A DNA stretch of 64,000 nt from Sebaldella termitidis ATCC 33386 (GCF_000024405.1 NC_013517.1:682001-746000); one strand, 5' to 3'; shown: positions 26,398-35,609, numbered from the stretch's first letter. Notes: generated by a model from the letters alone, not told the origin. Numbers and translations: made by a program.

Positions 26398-27708
26398 CTA
26401 AGACAGTGTTTTTAAATATTCTATTATTTTTTCATATTCTGCATTATTCATAAGATTATCCACGGCAAAAACAGGAATATCCTTATTGTATTTTTTTATA
26501 ACATCCCTGACTCTTCCCTCAAGGGATTTTGTGGTAACTATTAAGTCAGCCTTTTCCGGAATTTCAGCTACGGATACATGCTCGACATTTTTATAGATCA
26601 TGGCTTTTTTCAGCATATTTTTCATAACGGAAACTCCCATAACACTTGACCCCATACCTGCATCACATGCAAATATAATATTTTCGATATTTCCAGATGG
26701 AGTCATTGTTTCCAGGGTATCTGCCGGCTCTCCGACACCTTCTGTGTTTAAGGCAGCTTCTGTTTCGTAATCTTCTGTTTTGTCCCTCATGAGGAAGAAA
26801 GAAGCTACAAGCATTGCAACAGCAGCTACGGTTCCGCCGTTAAAAGTGGTAAGGATAAACAGCGATGCCATGTTTCCGAGTATAGCTCCGAGCAATGTTT
26901 TTGGCTTACTTAATACATAAGGGAATACAACTTCTCCGATACCGCCGAAAAACATAATAAGTGCGGCTGCGGGAGCAGATTTTTTGGCCATGCCTTTTCC
27001 GAAGAACATAAAGGCAAGTGTGATACCAAACCAGCATCCGCAGTTTGCCTCTACGAGAAATATAACTGATTTTCCAAATTTAGCAGCCTGTTCTATTGCA
27101 ATAGGTGTCATGATACCGTGATTAATAGCATTATTCAGGAATAATACCTGGCCAGGCTGGACAAATAATGCTGTTAATGGCAATAGCTTAGCATTAATAA
27201 GGAAATTTACGCCGACAGTCATTACGCTTAATATAACAGAAATAATGGGCTCAATAGCTACAAAGCCAAATATCATCATAATAAGTCCGACTATTCCCAT
27301 GGAAAAATTATCAACGAGCATTTCCATTCCGGGTTTGACTTTACCTTCATATAGTTTATCAACCTGTTTCATTATCCAGGCACCCAGCGGTCCCATAATC
27401 ATTCCGCCGATCAGCATAGTGATATCAGCACCTATGACAACACCCATTGTCGAAATAGCACCGATAACTCCTCCTCTTCGTCCGTATACAGCCCAGCCGC
27501 CGGTATAACCAATTAAAACCGGCATTAAATAATTCAGTGTAGGACCGACCATGCTTCCCAGTCTTTCATTAGGAAACCAGCCTGTAGGGATAAAAAGCGC
27601 TGTTAAGAGTCCCCATGCAATAAATGCTCCGATATTAGGCATGACCATACCGCTTAAAAATGCTCCAAATTTTTGGATTTTGATTTTAATTTGATTTTCT
27701 TGATTCAT
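26398..27708 (-). CDS. PTS EIICB, mannitol family
   Basis: 436 residues. The EIIC membrane domain starts with FGAFLSGMVMPNIGAFIAWG and has about eight helices, as in MtlA. A linker of about 30 residues leads to an EIIB domain whose phosphorylated Cys is in CDAGMGSS. It imports and phosphorylates a polyol. The normal MtlA EIIA domain is absent and supplied by the next gene. AAGGAG precedes ATG 27708. First gene of the leftward operon. Confidence 0.92.
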   Translation of the reverse strand: MNQENQIKIKIQKFGAFLSGMVMPNIGAFIAWGLLTALFIPTGWFPNERLGSMVGPTLNYLMPVLIGYTGGWAVYGRRGGVIGAISTMGVVIGADITMLIGGMIMGPLGAWIMKQVDKLYEGKVKPGMEMLVDNFSMGIVGLIMMIFGFVAIEPIISVILSVMTVGVNFLINAKLLPLTALFVQPGQVLFLNNAINHGIMTPIAIEQAAKFGKSVIFLVEANCGCWFGITLAFMFFGKGMAKKSAPAAALIMFFGGIGEVVFPYVLSKPKTLLGAILGNMASLFILTTFNGGTVAAVAMLVASFFLMRDKTEDYETEAALNTEGVGEPADTLETMTPSGNIENIIFACDAGMGSSVMGVSVMKNMLKKAMIYKNVEHVSVAEIPEKADLIVTTKSLEGRVRDVIKKYNKDIPVFAVDNLMNNAEYEKIIEYLKTLS

Positions 27709-28132
27709 AAACGTCTCCTTCTTTCTCAAGTTCTTATGCTATAAGCAGCTTGTGAAACACTATGATGTCGTTTTGTAAATCCAGAGCTGTGTTAGTTTCT
27801 GTTTTATCAAACAGAAAAAGTTACAATTTTGTCTAATTGGTAATAAACAGCAGTTATCCGTTACAACCGGCTTATAAAATCACAGGATTGATATTTTATT
27901 TGCAGTATTAGACTGCATGGATTATTAGTACAGACCGGTACTGTCTTCGAAGAGCTGTACAGTTATTTAACCGTAAGGATGATGAAAATCATATGTTTTT
28001 GAATGAAGATGTGTAGAGATATTTCGGCAGAAAATTTAGTTCTGACTGATTCTGATAATTGACAACAGCGGATTTCTAATATCTACCTCCTTTCGTTACC
28101 GATTGATATTATTCGTTATCATTTATTATCAA
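27709..28132 (-). other. Long leader of the polyol operon
   Basis: About 400 bases between the leftward promoter and the EIICB start without a gene. It contains a 9-bp hairpin TTTCTGTTT/AAACAGAAA (27796-27817) and several shorter inverted stretches around 27900-27960. No known riboswitch fold was recognised. Confidence 0.5.
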
Positions 28133-28157
28133 TATATACCATGATTTATTATCATTG
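28115..28157. promoter_or_regulatory. DeoR operators over the operon promoter
   Basis: TTATCATTTATTATCA (28116-28131) and a partial copy ATTTATTATCA (28144-28154) flank and overlap the leftward -35/-10 region. A third partial copy, TGATAACAAATG, is at 28218-28229. An exact inverted copy of the 16-mer occurs at 29067-29082. Confidence 0.7.
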
Positions 28158-28161
28158 TCAA
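28133..28161 (-). promoter_or_regulatory. Promoter of the leftward polyol operon
   Basis: Read leftwards: TTGACA (28161-28156), 17-bp spacer, TATATA (28138-28133). It lies between the two operator copies, a typical repression layout. Confidence 0.7.
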
Positions 28162-28180
28162 GCGAATTTCTGAAAAAATG

Positions 28181-28209
28181 TTGAATTTATTCTCGATTTA
28201 TGATAATAT
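28181..28209 (+). promoter_or_regulatory. deoR-type regulator promoter
   Basis: TTGAAT (28181-28186), 17-bp spacer, TAATAT (28204-28209). A TGATAAT operator half-site overlaps the -10, suggesting self-control. Confidence 0.55.
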
Positions 28210-28242
28210 AAATAAAATGATAACAAATGGGAGTGCATATGT

Positions 28243-29010
28243 ATGTTTATAGAAGAACGTCATGAAGTAATTCTTGATATGCTTAACAAAGAAGGAAAAG
28301 TAAATGTCAAGGAATTAAGCAAAACTTTTAATATAAGCGAAAGCATGATTAGAAAAGATCTCCAGTCTTTAGAGAAAAACGGAAAGCTTAAACGTACATA
28401 CGGGGGAGCTATCCAGCTTGAACGTACACTGGTGGACGAGGAGGACTTTATAATTACAAGAGTTTACCGTAACAGGGAGGCTAAATCGGAAATAGCACAT
28501 AAAGCTCTTGATCTGATACAGGATGATGATATTATTTTTCTTGATATTTCCAGTACTTCGTATTTATTGGCAAAAATGCTGGTAAACAGTAATAAAAATA
28601 TTACAATCATCACAAATATGCCGCTGCTCGCTTCAATGATAAAGTCTACAAACGAGCAGAAATTTATTTTTATAGGCGGGGATTATAATACACTAGCAGG
28701 CGGTAATATAGGTTCTCAGGCAATAGAGCAGATAAGTAAATATCGCTGCAGCAAGTGTTTTATAGGATGCATAGGAATAAACCTGGATGACGGAAGCCTT
28801 ACAGCACTGAATTCTGAGGATTCTCATACTAAAAAATCAATTATGGACATATCAAAAGAATCATATCTTTTTGCACCGAGCATGTATTTTAAGCAGGACG
28901 GATTATTTAATTTTGCCAATCTTATTGATTTTAAAGGGGTAATTACCGAAATAAAGCCTGATGATAAGACAATGTCTGCACTAAATCAGTACGGAGTAGA
29001 AGTAATATAA
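28243..29010 (+). CDS. DeoR/GlpR-family repressor of the polyol operon
   Basis: 255 residues. The N-terminal winged helix has ERHEVILDMLNKEGKVNV and the recognition segment NISESMIRKDLQSLEKNGKLKRTYGGA. The C-terminal sugar-phosphate sensor domain has the family ILDISSTSYLLA-like and IGGDYN segments. DeoR-family proteins repress sugar operons and release DNA on binding a phosphorylated intermediate. It is divergent from the PTS operon, with matching operators at both ends of its gene. Confidence 0.92.
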   Translation: MFIEERHEVILDMLNKEGKVNVKELSKTFNISESMIRKDLQSLEKNGKLKRTYGGAIQLERTLVDEEDFIITRVYRNREAKSEIAHKALDLIQDDDIIFLDISSTSYLLAKMLVNSNKNITIITNMPLLASMIKSTNEQKFIFIGGDYNTLAGGNIGSQAIEQISKYRCSKCFIGCIGINLDDGSLTALNSEDSHTKKSIMDISKESYLFAPSMYFKQDGLFNFANLIDFKGVITEIKPDDKTMSALNQYGVEVI

Positions 29011-29048
29011 AAAAATTCCATAAAATGATAAAATATAAAGGAATTTTT
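29009..29048 (+). terminator. Terminator after the DeoR gene
   Basis: AAAAATTCC pairs with GGAATTTTT around a 20-base loop, then TCGG; an AT-rich, moderate terminator. Confidence 0.5.
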
Positions 29049-29066
29049 CGGATATTTCAGTATGAA

Positions 29067-29082
29067 TGATAATAAATGATAA
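29067..29082. promoter_or_regulatory. Distal DeoR operator copy
   Basis: TGATAATAAATGATAA is the exact reverse complement of the 16-mer at 28116-28131, 936 bp away on the far side of the regulator gene. Confidence 0.65.
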
Positions 29083-29215
29083 AAAAAGAAACTTTATTTT
29101 TATATTTTAATCAGCTGCATATTAATATATTGTTTAATATCAACATAAATAGTGATATCATATAGTATATTGAAATATTTTTCGTTCTTTCTTAGTATTT
29201 TTACTTGGGGCAAAT

Positions 29216-29236
29216 AGACGGCACTGCCGTCTTTTT
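29216..29236 (+). terminator. Hairpin with T-run before the DUF1349 gene
   Basis: AGACGGC pairs with GCCGTCT around ACT, followed by TTTTT. It could end a short transcript from 29083-29215 or attenuate the next gene. Confidence 0.65.
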
Positions 29237-29334
29237 GCGTTTTATAGGTGTAATGGTTGACAGAACTGCGGAAATATTATTATTATATAATAGTAAATAT
29301 CTGTAAATTATGTGAATTTACAAGGAGGGATAAA

Positions 29335-29916
29335 ATGGAAAATATTAATGCAGAGAAAGGCTTTTGGATTAATAAGCCGAAAAAATTTATAATTTCAAAA
29401 GAAAAAATAGTTATAACTACGGAAGAAAAAACAGATTTTTGGCAGAGAACTCATTATGGCTTCAGGAATGATAATGCACCGGCTTTTCTTTTTGAAACTG
29501 ACAGAGAAGCTTTTTCATTTACTGTAAAAACTGCTTTTAATTCAAAAAAAGTTTATGATCAATGCGGAATCATCATTTATCAGAATAGCGATAACTGGTT
29601 TAAAGCATCTATAGAGTATGAAAATGAAATTTATCAGAGACTTGGAAGCGTAGTGACAAATAACGGCTATTCAGATTGGGCAACTACTGATATTGAGGCA
29701 GATATAAACGAGATGTATTATCGTCTGAGCCGTAAAGGAAACGATTTTTGTCTGGAAAGTTCTGCAGATGGCATTAATTTTAAACAAATGAGAATATTTC
29801 ATCTGTTTGAAGCTAAAAATGAGATAAATATCGGAATATATGCATGCAGCCCGTCAGAATCAACATTTGATGCTGTATTTACAGAGATTGATTTTTCTGA
29901 ATCAGTCTGGAAATAA
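29335..29916 (+). CDS. DUF1349 concanavalin-like protein
   Basis: 193 residues with the DUF1349 pattern: KTDFWQRTHYGF, CGIIIYQNSDNWFKASIEYE, LGSVVTNNGYSDWAT, and the end NIGIYACSP. This jelly-roll family (YjqA/Ynaf-like proteins, yeast REE1) probably binds a sugar; the biochemical role is unknown. AAGGAGG precedes ATG 29335. It lies downstream of the second DeoR operator and may belong to that regulon. Confidence 0.85.
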   Translation: MENINAEKGFWINKPKKFIISKEKIVITTEEKTDFWQRTHYGFRNDNAPAFLFETDREAFSFTVKTAFNSKKVYDQCGIIIYQNSDNWFKASIEYENEIYQRLGSVVTNNGYSDWATTDIEADINEMYYRLSRKGNDFCLESSADGINFKQMRIFHLFEAKNEINIGIYACSPSESTFDAVFTEIDFSESVWK

Positions 29917-29931
29917 AAAATTAACAAAGAT

Positions 29932-29960
29932 TTGATAAATTATGATGGAAATGCTATAAT
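29932..29960 (+). promoter_or_regulatory. yccF promoter
   Basis: TTGATA (29932-29937), 17-bp spacer, perfect TATAAT (29955-29960). Confidence 0.7.
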
Positions 29961-29991
29961 TTACCGAAATTATAAAAATAGGGAGTGAATT

Positions 29992-30399
29992 ATGAGCACG
30001 TTATTAAACATTATATGGATATTTTTCGGCGGTCTTGGTCTGGCACTGGGCTGGGTAATTTCCGGAATTTTATGCATAGTTTTTATTGTAACAATTCCAT
30101 TTTCAGGAGCTTGTTTTGAACTGGCAGGACTTACACTGGCACCTTTCGGGAAAGAAGTAGTAGAAAGAAAACATTTGAATAATGCAGTAGTTCCCAAGCC
30201 TATAGCAAGTACACTTTGGATAATTTTTTCAGGATTCTGGCTTTATATAGGATACTTAATATCAGGTATACTTATGATGTGCACTGTAATAGGGATACCT
30301 CTTGGACTGCAGTGCTTCAAAATAGCAAAGGTCAGTCTGAATCCTTACAAATACACACTGGTTGACAGCAAAGTAATGAATATGATAAATAACAGATAA
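29992..30399 (+). CDS. yccF: YccF-family inner membrane protein
   Basis: 135 residues formed by two copies of the YccF repeat, each LxxIWxxFxGxxLxxG plus a helix and a P-F-G or N-P motif (LAPFG and LNPYK). Two to four membrane segments. Function unknown in the family. Own promoter and terminator. Confidence 0.88.
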   Translation: MSTLLNIIWIFFGGLGLALGWVISGILCIVFIVTIPFSGACFELAGLTLAPFGKEVVERKHLNNAVVPKPIASTLWIIFSGFWLYIGYLISGILMMCTVIGIPLGLQCFKIAKVSLNPYKYTLVDSKVMNMINNR

Positions 30400-30400
30400 A

Positions 30401-30426
30401 ATGACCGTTTTACGGTCTTTTTTTTA
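30401..30426 (+). terminator. Rho-independent terminator
   Basis: GACCGT/ACGGTC stem followed by eight T. Confidence 0.85.
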
Positions 30427-30531
30427 TTACAAACAGAAGTTGAAAATATTGGAAAAATAAAGTAAAATAATATATGTTATTTTAGAAAAAATAAAAAAAT
30501 TACGGAATATATCAAAGAACGGGAGATTAAA

Positions 30532-31113
30532 ATGCAGGAATATGATGATAATAATGCTAATGCACCTGAAGTAATTACAGTCTACAGAAGTTTTGACTTT
30601 GAAGCTTACGATATAAAAGAAGCCGATAAAAATTATCTGTATGAAATAGAAAGAACAATAACCGACAATCAGGAGGCAGTTACAAAAGAACTGTGCGAAA
30701 TAGCCAGAAAACTAAGCGAGGCCAGAAAGATACTCGGCGGATATGCAGACGGATGTTTTAATAAATGGTTTGAAAATCTTGGTTTTGAAAAGAATTATGT
30801 AAGTAAAATGATTGATAAATATGATCTGGTAGAGGAAACGCATGTGGAAAAGGCTATAGACCTGCCGGTAAGACTGGTTTCCGATATGAAAAAAGAAGAT
30901 CTTGATACTGAGCAGAAAACAGAGATTGTAAACAGTCTGGAGCCTAAGCAGAAATTTAAAGAGATAAAAGAGGAAATATACGGACCTGAGCCTGAAAAGA
31001 ACGAAGTAGAAGTAATTCTGGAAAAAATACATAAGGCAGAGCTGGCTATAACCAAGCAGGAGGATAAAATAGAAAGATTAAAAGAAAAATTAGAAAAACT
31101 GCGTGATATGTAA
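30532..31113 (+). CDS. DUF3102-like protein
   Basis: 193 residues. The part from about 45 to 110 (ELCEIARKLSEARKIL..., then FNKWFENLGFEKNYVSKMI) follows the pattern of DUF3102-type proteins seen in phages, plasmids and mobile elements. The C-terminus (about 155-193) is a Lys/Glu coiled coil. A role in DNA binding is inferred from the helix-turn-helix-like GFEKNYVSKMIDKY. It stands alone, with a terminator after it. Confidence 0.6.
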   Translation: MQEYDDNNANAPEVITVYRSFDFEAYDIKEADKNYLYEIERTITDNQEAVTKELCEIARKLSEARKILGGYADGCFNKWFENLGFEKNYVSKMIDKYDLVEETHVEKAIDLPVRLVSDMKKEDLDTEQKTEIVNSLEPKQKFKEIKEEIYGPEPEKNEVEVILEKIHKAELAITKQEDKIERLKEKLEKLRDM

Positions 31114-31121
31114 TTTATATA

Positions 31122-31157
31122 GGGAAACGGCATATGGAAAAACCGTTTCTTTTTTAT
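31122..31157 (+). terminator. Rho-independent terminator
   Basis: GAAACGG pairs with CCGTTTC, followed by a long T-run. Confidence 0.8.
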
Positions 31158-31177
31158 TACATTTTTTTAAATAAAGA

Positions 31178-31223
31178 TAAAATAAAAACCGCAGTAAATA
31201 TATGAAATTTATTTTCTGCGGTT
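31178..31223 (-). terminator. Terminator of the helicase gene
   Basis: AAACCGCAG pairs with CTGCGGTTT around a 20-base loop; leftward reading continues into TTTATTTTA. Confidence 0.7.
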
Positions 31224-31239
31224 TATTAACAAATCTTTT

Positions 31240-34200
31240 TTAAATATCAAAGAGATTTCTGATATCTTCCTCGGAAAGAGTATTTATAAGACTTCCCTCA
31301 CTTGTAAGGACATTGTCTATCAGTTTTTTCTTTTTATTCTGAAGTTTCATTATTTTTTCTTCAATAGTTCCTTTAGTTATTAATTTAATAACCTGTACGC
31401 TGTTTTTCTGACCGATTCGGTGTGATCTGTCAGAGGCTTGATTTTCCACACTTGGATTCCACCATGGATCTACATGTATTACAGTGTCAGAGCCTGTAAG
31501 ATTTAGTCCTGTTCCTCCGGCTTTCAGCGAGATAAGAAATATCGGAGTATTTCCAGCATTAAAAGAATTAACAAGTTCGAGTCTGTCACGAGCTTTCATG
31601 CTTCCGTCGAGGTAAAAATGTTCAATCCCTTTTTTCTTAAGCTCGCCGGAAATCAGTTTCAGCATAGTAGTAAACTGTGAAAAAACAAGTGTTTTGTGGT
31701 TTCCGGAAATCAGATCGTCAAAAAGCTCAAAAAGAGTTTCAAATTTTCCGCTGCTGTGTGCATAGTTGTCAATAAAGAGCTTTGGATGACAGCATATCTG
31801 TCTTAGCCTTGTAAGCAGAGAGAAGATTTTTATCTGGCTTCTGCTTAATTTCTCATTTTTTATTTCATTCTCAATTTCTTTTTTGGCAACTTCCAATTGG
31901 GACTGATAGAGTCTTTTCTGGTCAGTATCCAGTTCACAAAGCTGAGTTGTTTCTATTTTTGGGGGAAGCTCCAGAAGAACATCCTTTTTTATACGTCTTA
32001 AAATAAATGGTTTTATATGAAAGCTTAATGCTTCCAGTGCAGACTTATCATTCTGTTTCATAATAGGCGTCATAAAATTCTTGGAAAAATATCCGTGGCT
32101 GCCTAGATATCCGGGCATAATAAAGTCAAATATAGACCAGAGCTCGCTGAGATTATTCTCTATGGGAGTTCCGGTAAGGGCAAATCTGTGCTTTGCATTA
32201 ACTGACTTTATAGCCTTGGTAAGGTTAATGCCGGGATTTTTTATATGCTGGGCTTCATCAAGAAAGCAGAAGCTGAACGTATATTTTTCATATATATCAA
32301 TATCACTTCTGAAAAGTGAGTAAGAAGTAATTATAATATCATAATTCTCAGTTTTCTTTAGAAGCTTTTTTCTCGTGGAAATAGAACCTTCCACAATCAG
32401 AAGCTTTAGATTAGGAGAGAATTTTTTGAATTCTTCTTCCCAGTTATATAAAAGTGTTTTTGGGACTATGATAAGAGCAGGTGAAGAAAGCTCAAGCTTA
32501 GTAAGCAGTGCAATAACCTGCAGTGTTTTACCAAGTCCCATATCATCTGCAAGTATTCCGCCGAGGTTGATTTGTGAAAGAGATTCCATCCACTGTATGC
32601 CGAATCTCTGATAATCTCTCAGCTTTACATTCTCCAGCAGTGAATCGTCATATTTATCTACGTTAAGACTTTTTATTTTCTTAATATAGTTTTCAAGGCT
32701 TTCACTTTTTGTGTATTTATCTTCAAAATATTCTGTACCCAATAAATCTATATAAAAAGATTTATATTGGGGAATTGTTAATTTTGAGGAAAATTTAGAA
32801 TTTTCAGGGAAAATCTTTTCTATGGAATCAAGCTGCTTTTTTAGTTTTTCATCCTCAAAATTTACAAAGCTGCCGTTTTTCAGCCTGTAAAATTGTTTTT
32901 TGATTCTGTAGCTGTGATAAAGATCTTCCATTTCTTCCGGTGTCATATCTTCTATCTCAAAGTTTATATTCAGATAGTCATCCTCCAAGGATACATTCAT
33001 TGCAAAGTTTTTCTTATTTCTGGAAGATTCGATTTTTTTATCAGTATAAACAGCTGCTATTTCTTTTAGTTCGTCTATTCCGCGAAACAGAAAATCATAG
33101 ATATCCTGCTCGATATTCATAATAAAACGGGCTTCTGTATTTTCTGATTTATCTTCATAATTTACTCTGTATCTGTGAAAAAATTCGATTATTTTGTTTT
33201 CTTTTGAATGATCTATTTTCTGTATTTTATCACCGTTTGTCAGCGGTGTCCCGTCAAGAGAAAAAACTGTATCTCCATAACAAAAATGAATACGGACTGT
33301 TAAATGCTGGGCATGTGTTTCTATATAAATTTTTGTTTCCAGTTCAGAATGATTTTCTTCATATACAAGTGATTTTGGAAGATAAAAATTACTTTTATTT
33401 ACGATATTCGGGATAACATTATTAATAAAGATATCCTCATTATTTTTCGGTATTTTAAAATTAGTTAAATTCAGCTGATTTATCTTAAAAAGCGGTCTCA
33501 AAAATTTATTATCTTTCTCATCTGTAAGGTATGCAGTATCTTCCTGAATATATATACCGGAATTGGCAAGTGTATCAAAATCCCAGATTTGTTCACCGTC
33601 AGTATTCAAAATCAATTGGTCGTTTTCTCTGGAAAGATAAAAATCAACTTTTGGAAGTCCGTTTTTTACGATAATAGCTTTGCTTTTGGCATAAGAAGCA
33701 GTATCTGTCTTAACGTAGATTATCTCATTTTCATAAAGCTCAAAAAGTCTTCTTAAATCTTCCGGAAGCAGGAATTGTTTTTTTCCGTTATAGAGATAAG
33801 AATTATAAAAATTTCCTTTTACGATATTTTTCAAATTCCTTTCTTTATCAGCACAGTAAAACAGGAAATCTATGATTTTTTTTGATTTTTCATCAAACTG
33901 ATCTTTTTTAAAATCGCATGTAAGATTTTTTCCCAGCTCAAAGATGCTGTTTCTTCTTAATGCAGTAGTGAAAAAATTAATGTCTTTTACCACATATTTA
34001 TGTTTGTTCAAATAGCCCACCTTGTATTCCAGATAAGGATCAAGTTTGGTAAGAATAAGCTCAAAAGATAATTCGAGAAGCTCTTTGTTATAATTGCTTT
34101 TTTCCAGAGTTTTGTAGTCATCCATCAGAAGCTCTACAGCTCTTATACCGCTACTATTATCAGAGCGTGTTTTATTCGCTTTTTTTTCCGTATTTTTTGC

Positions 34201-34617
34201 TTTCTCATGAAAAAGATCATCAAGCATATTTTCTATATCGACATCTTTATATTTCTCAGCTTCTGTTTCCGTATCCTGAAAAATGAAATTATTTTCCTGC
34301 TCAGGTAAAATACTGTTTTTTTCCTGAAGATCCCTTAATTTTATAAGAACAGCAATAATATGTTTGCAGGCACCGCTGAACTGCTTAAAAGCGGTACAGT
34401 TACAGTGACACCGATAATCTATAATATTGGAATTTTTATCTAAGCCCACAGTTACGTCATAAACAGAGTCATTGCCGATTACTCTGCCCTCCCAGTTTAA
34501 GCCGAAGTTATCCGTACTTTTCAGGCTGATTATCCGGTTGGAAGAAAAGTAATCTTCACCTCGGGAAAAAACAGCTTTATTAGAAGCAAATTTTTTTATA
34601 TCTGAATAGTTTAACAT
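31240..34617 (-). CDS. SWIM-domain SNF2 helicase/translocase
   Basis: 1125 residues. The N-terminal SWIM zinc motif is C-x-C...C-x-H (CHCNCTAFKQFSGACKH). The C-terminal SNF2 motor has ILADDMGLGKT, DEAQH, LTGTPIENN and the HRIGQ motif VI region. Such proteins are ATP-driven DNA translocases. I chose ATG 34617, since TTGGAG lies about 7 bases upstream and the TTG at 34629 is part of that site. Large stand-alone SNF2 proteins can take part in phage defence, but no defence partner is next to it. Confidence 0.92.
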   Translation of the reverse strand: MLNYSDIKKFASNKAVFSRGEDYFSSNRIISLKSTDNFGLNWEGRVIGNDSVYDVTVGLDKNSNIIDYRCHCNCTAFKQFSGACKHIIAVLIKLRDLQEKNSILPEQENNFIFQDTETEAEKYKDVDIENMLDDLFHEKAKNTEKKANKTRSDNSSGIRAVELLMDDYKTLEKSNYNKELLELSFELILTKLDPYLEYKVGYLNKHKYVVKDINFFTTALRRNSIFELGKNLTCDFKKDQFDEKSKKIIDFLFYCADKERNLKNIVKGNFYNSYLYNGKKQFLLPEDLRRLFELYENEIIYVKTDTASYAKSKAIIVKNGLPKVDFYLSRENDQLILNTDGEQIWDFDTLANSGIYIQEDTAYLTDEKDNKFLRPLFKINQLNLTNFKIPKNNEDIFINNVIPNIVNKSNFYLPKSLVYEENHSELETKIYIETHAQHLTVRIHFCYGDTVFSLDGTPLTNGDKIQKIDHSKENKIIEFFHRYRVNYEDKSENTEARFIMNIEQDIYDFLFRGIDELKEIAAVYTDKKIESSRNKKNFAMNVSLEDDYLNINFEIEDMTPEEMEDLYHSYRIKKQFYRLKNGSFVNFEDEKLKKQLDSIEKIFPENSKFSSKLTIPQYKSFYIDLLGTEYFEDKYTKSESLENYIKKIKSLNVDKYDDSLLENVKLRDYQRFGIQWMESLSQINLGGILADDMGLGKTLQVIALLTKLELSSPALIIVPKTLLYNWEEEFKKFSPNLKLLIVEGSISTRKKLLKKTENYDIIITSYSLFRSDIDIYEKYTFSFCFLDEAQHIKNPGINLTKAIKSVNAKHRFALTGTPIENNLSELWSIFDFIMPGYLGSHGYFSKNFMTPIMKQNDKSALEALSFHIKPFILRRIKKDVLLELPPKIETTQLCELDTDQKRLYQSQLEVAKKEIENEIKNEKLSRSQIKIFSLLTRLRQICCHPKLFIDNYAHSSGKFETLFELFDDLISGNHKTLVFSQFTTMLKLISGELKKKGIEHFYLDGSMKARDRLELVNSFNAGNTPIFLISLKAGGTGLNLTGSDTVIHVDPWWNPSVENQASDRSHRIGQKNSVQVIKLITKGTIEEKIMKLQNKKKKLIDNVLTSEGSLINTLSEEDIRNLFDI

Positions 34618-34910
34618 GTTATACTCCAATACTTATTTCTTGATATTTTCTCTATATTATATCATATTTCTTCTATAACATAATCAAAATTCTTTTCTAA
34701 AAACAATTTTTATTTTTATGAGCTAATTTTTATCATTTATCCATTTCAATGGAATATTGTTTTTGAATTTACAATTATCAGAACAAGCAAAACAGTTCGA
34801 AAAATAATTGGATATATTGGAAATCTGATGAAAAATGTGAGAAATTGAGATATAATTAATTATATAAACAAAGTATGGGAAGCAAGAAAAAAATATTTAG
34901 GAGGCAGAAA

Positions 34911-35243
34911 ATGATATCTATTAACAGCTTACAAAAAGAAATACATAAAAATGCGGTATCTCATGGATGGTGGGATTCAAAAAGAGAATTCGGTACTTTG
35001 ATAGCTTTGTGTCATTCAGAATTATCCGAGGCTCTGGAGGAAAACCGGAAAGGGATTCCGATTAACCAGACTTACTATACAGAATCCGGAAAGATGGAGG
35101 GTGTTCCTTCTGAGCTGGCAGATACAGTAATCAGAATTATGGATATCTGTGAATATTACGGTATTGATCTTGAAAAGGTTATTTTAGAAAAACATGAATA
35201 TAATAAAAACAGAGAATTTAAACACGGTAATAAAAAATTTTAG
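34911..35243 (+). CDS. MazG-like nucleotide pyrophosphohydrolase
   Basis: 110 residues. The Mg-binding acids of the MazG fold are visible as ELSEALEE (ExxE) and ELADTVIRIMD (ExxxD). It likely hydrolyses a (d)NTP or related nucleotide. TAGGAGG precedes ATG 34911 and a TATAAT-like -10 is at 34851. Its relatives are common in phages and house-cleaning systems. Confidence 0.85.
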   Translation: MISINSLQKEIHKNAVSHGWWDSKREFGTLIALCHSELSEALEENRKGIPINQTYYTESGKMEGVPSELADTVIRIMDICEYYGIDLEKVILEKHEYNKNREFKHGNKKF

Positions 35244-35334
35244 TATAATTATGTAACCAAGAAAAGAGTTCCTGATAAAAGCTGGTAATAAAAATCATTT
35301 AAATTACGGAGATTCTTTCATATATTTACACTAA

Positions 35335-35363
35335 AAAGAGATCGGATTTTTCCGGTCTTTTCT
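35335..35363 (+). terminator. Rho-independent terminator
   Basis: AAAGA-GATCGGA pairs with TCCGGTC-TTTT, followed by CTTTTTT. Confidence 0.7.
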
Positions 35364-35609
35364 TTTTTATCCGGAATTATATCATATGTTTAATAATATA
35401 TTACATATCATAATATTTTTTTCTGAGTAAAATTATTATATTTGAAAATCAGAAAACTAATTTGGGTTTAGAAAAGGCAGAAAATATTTTTTTATTAACC
35501 GTCAAATCAAAAATAAAGTTTAAATAAAGCAAGGACTAAGGCTCTAATCATATAATAAACATAAGAAAAAAGTAAATACCCGAAAAAATTTACCTTTTTA
35601 TATATAGAG
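35364..35609 (+). other. Non-coding stretch between two terminators
   Basis: No gene is seen in this AT-rich 246-base stretch. A small hairpin (GTAAAT/ATTTAC, about 35571-35597) lies near its end, and it is bounded by terminators at both ends, so a short non-coding transcript is possible. Confidence 0.35.

Noticed and set aside
31240-34617. Phage-defence island around the SNF2 helicase
   Set aside because: No methylase, nuclease or other defence partner is adjacent; the flanking genes are ordinary.
35364-35609. CRISPR-like or repeat array
   Set aside because: No regularly spaced repeats occur here or anywhere in the window.
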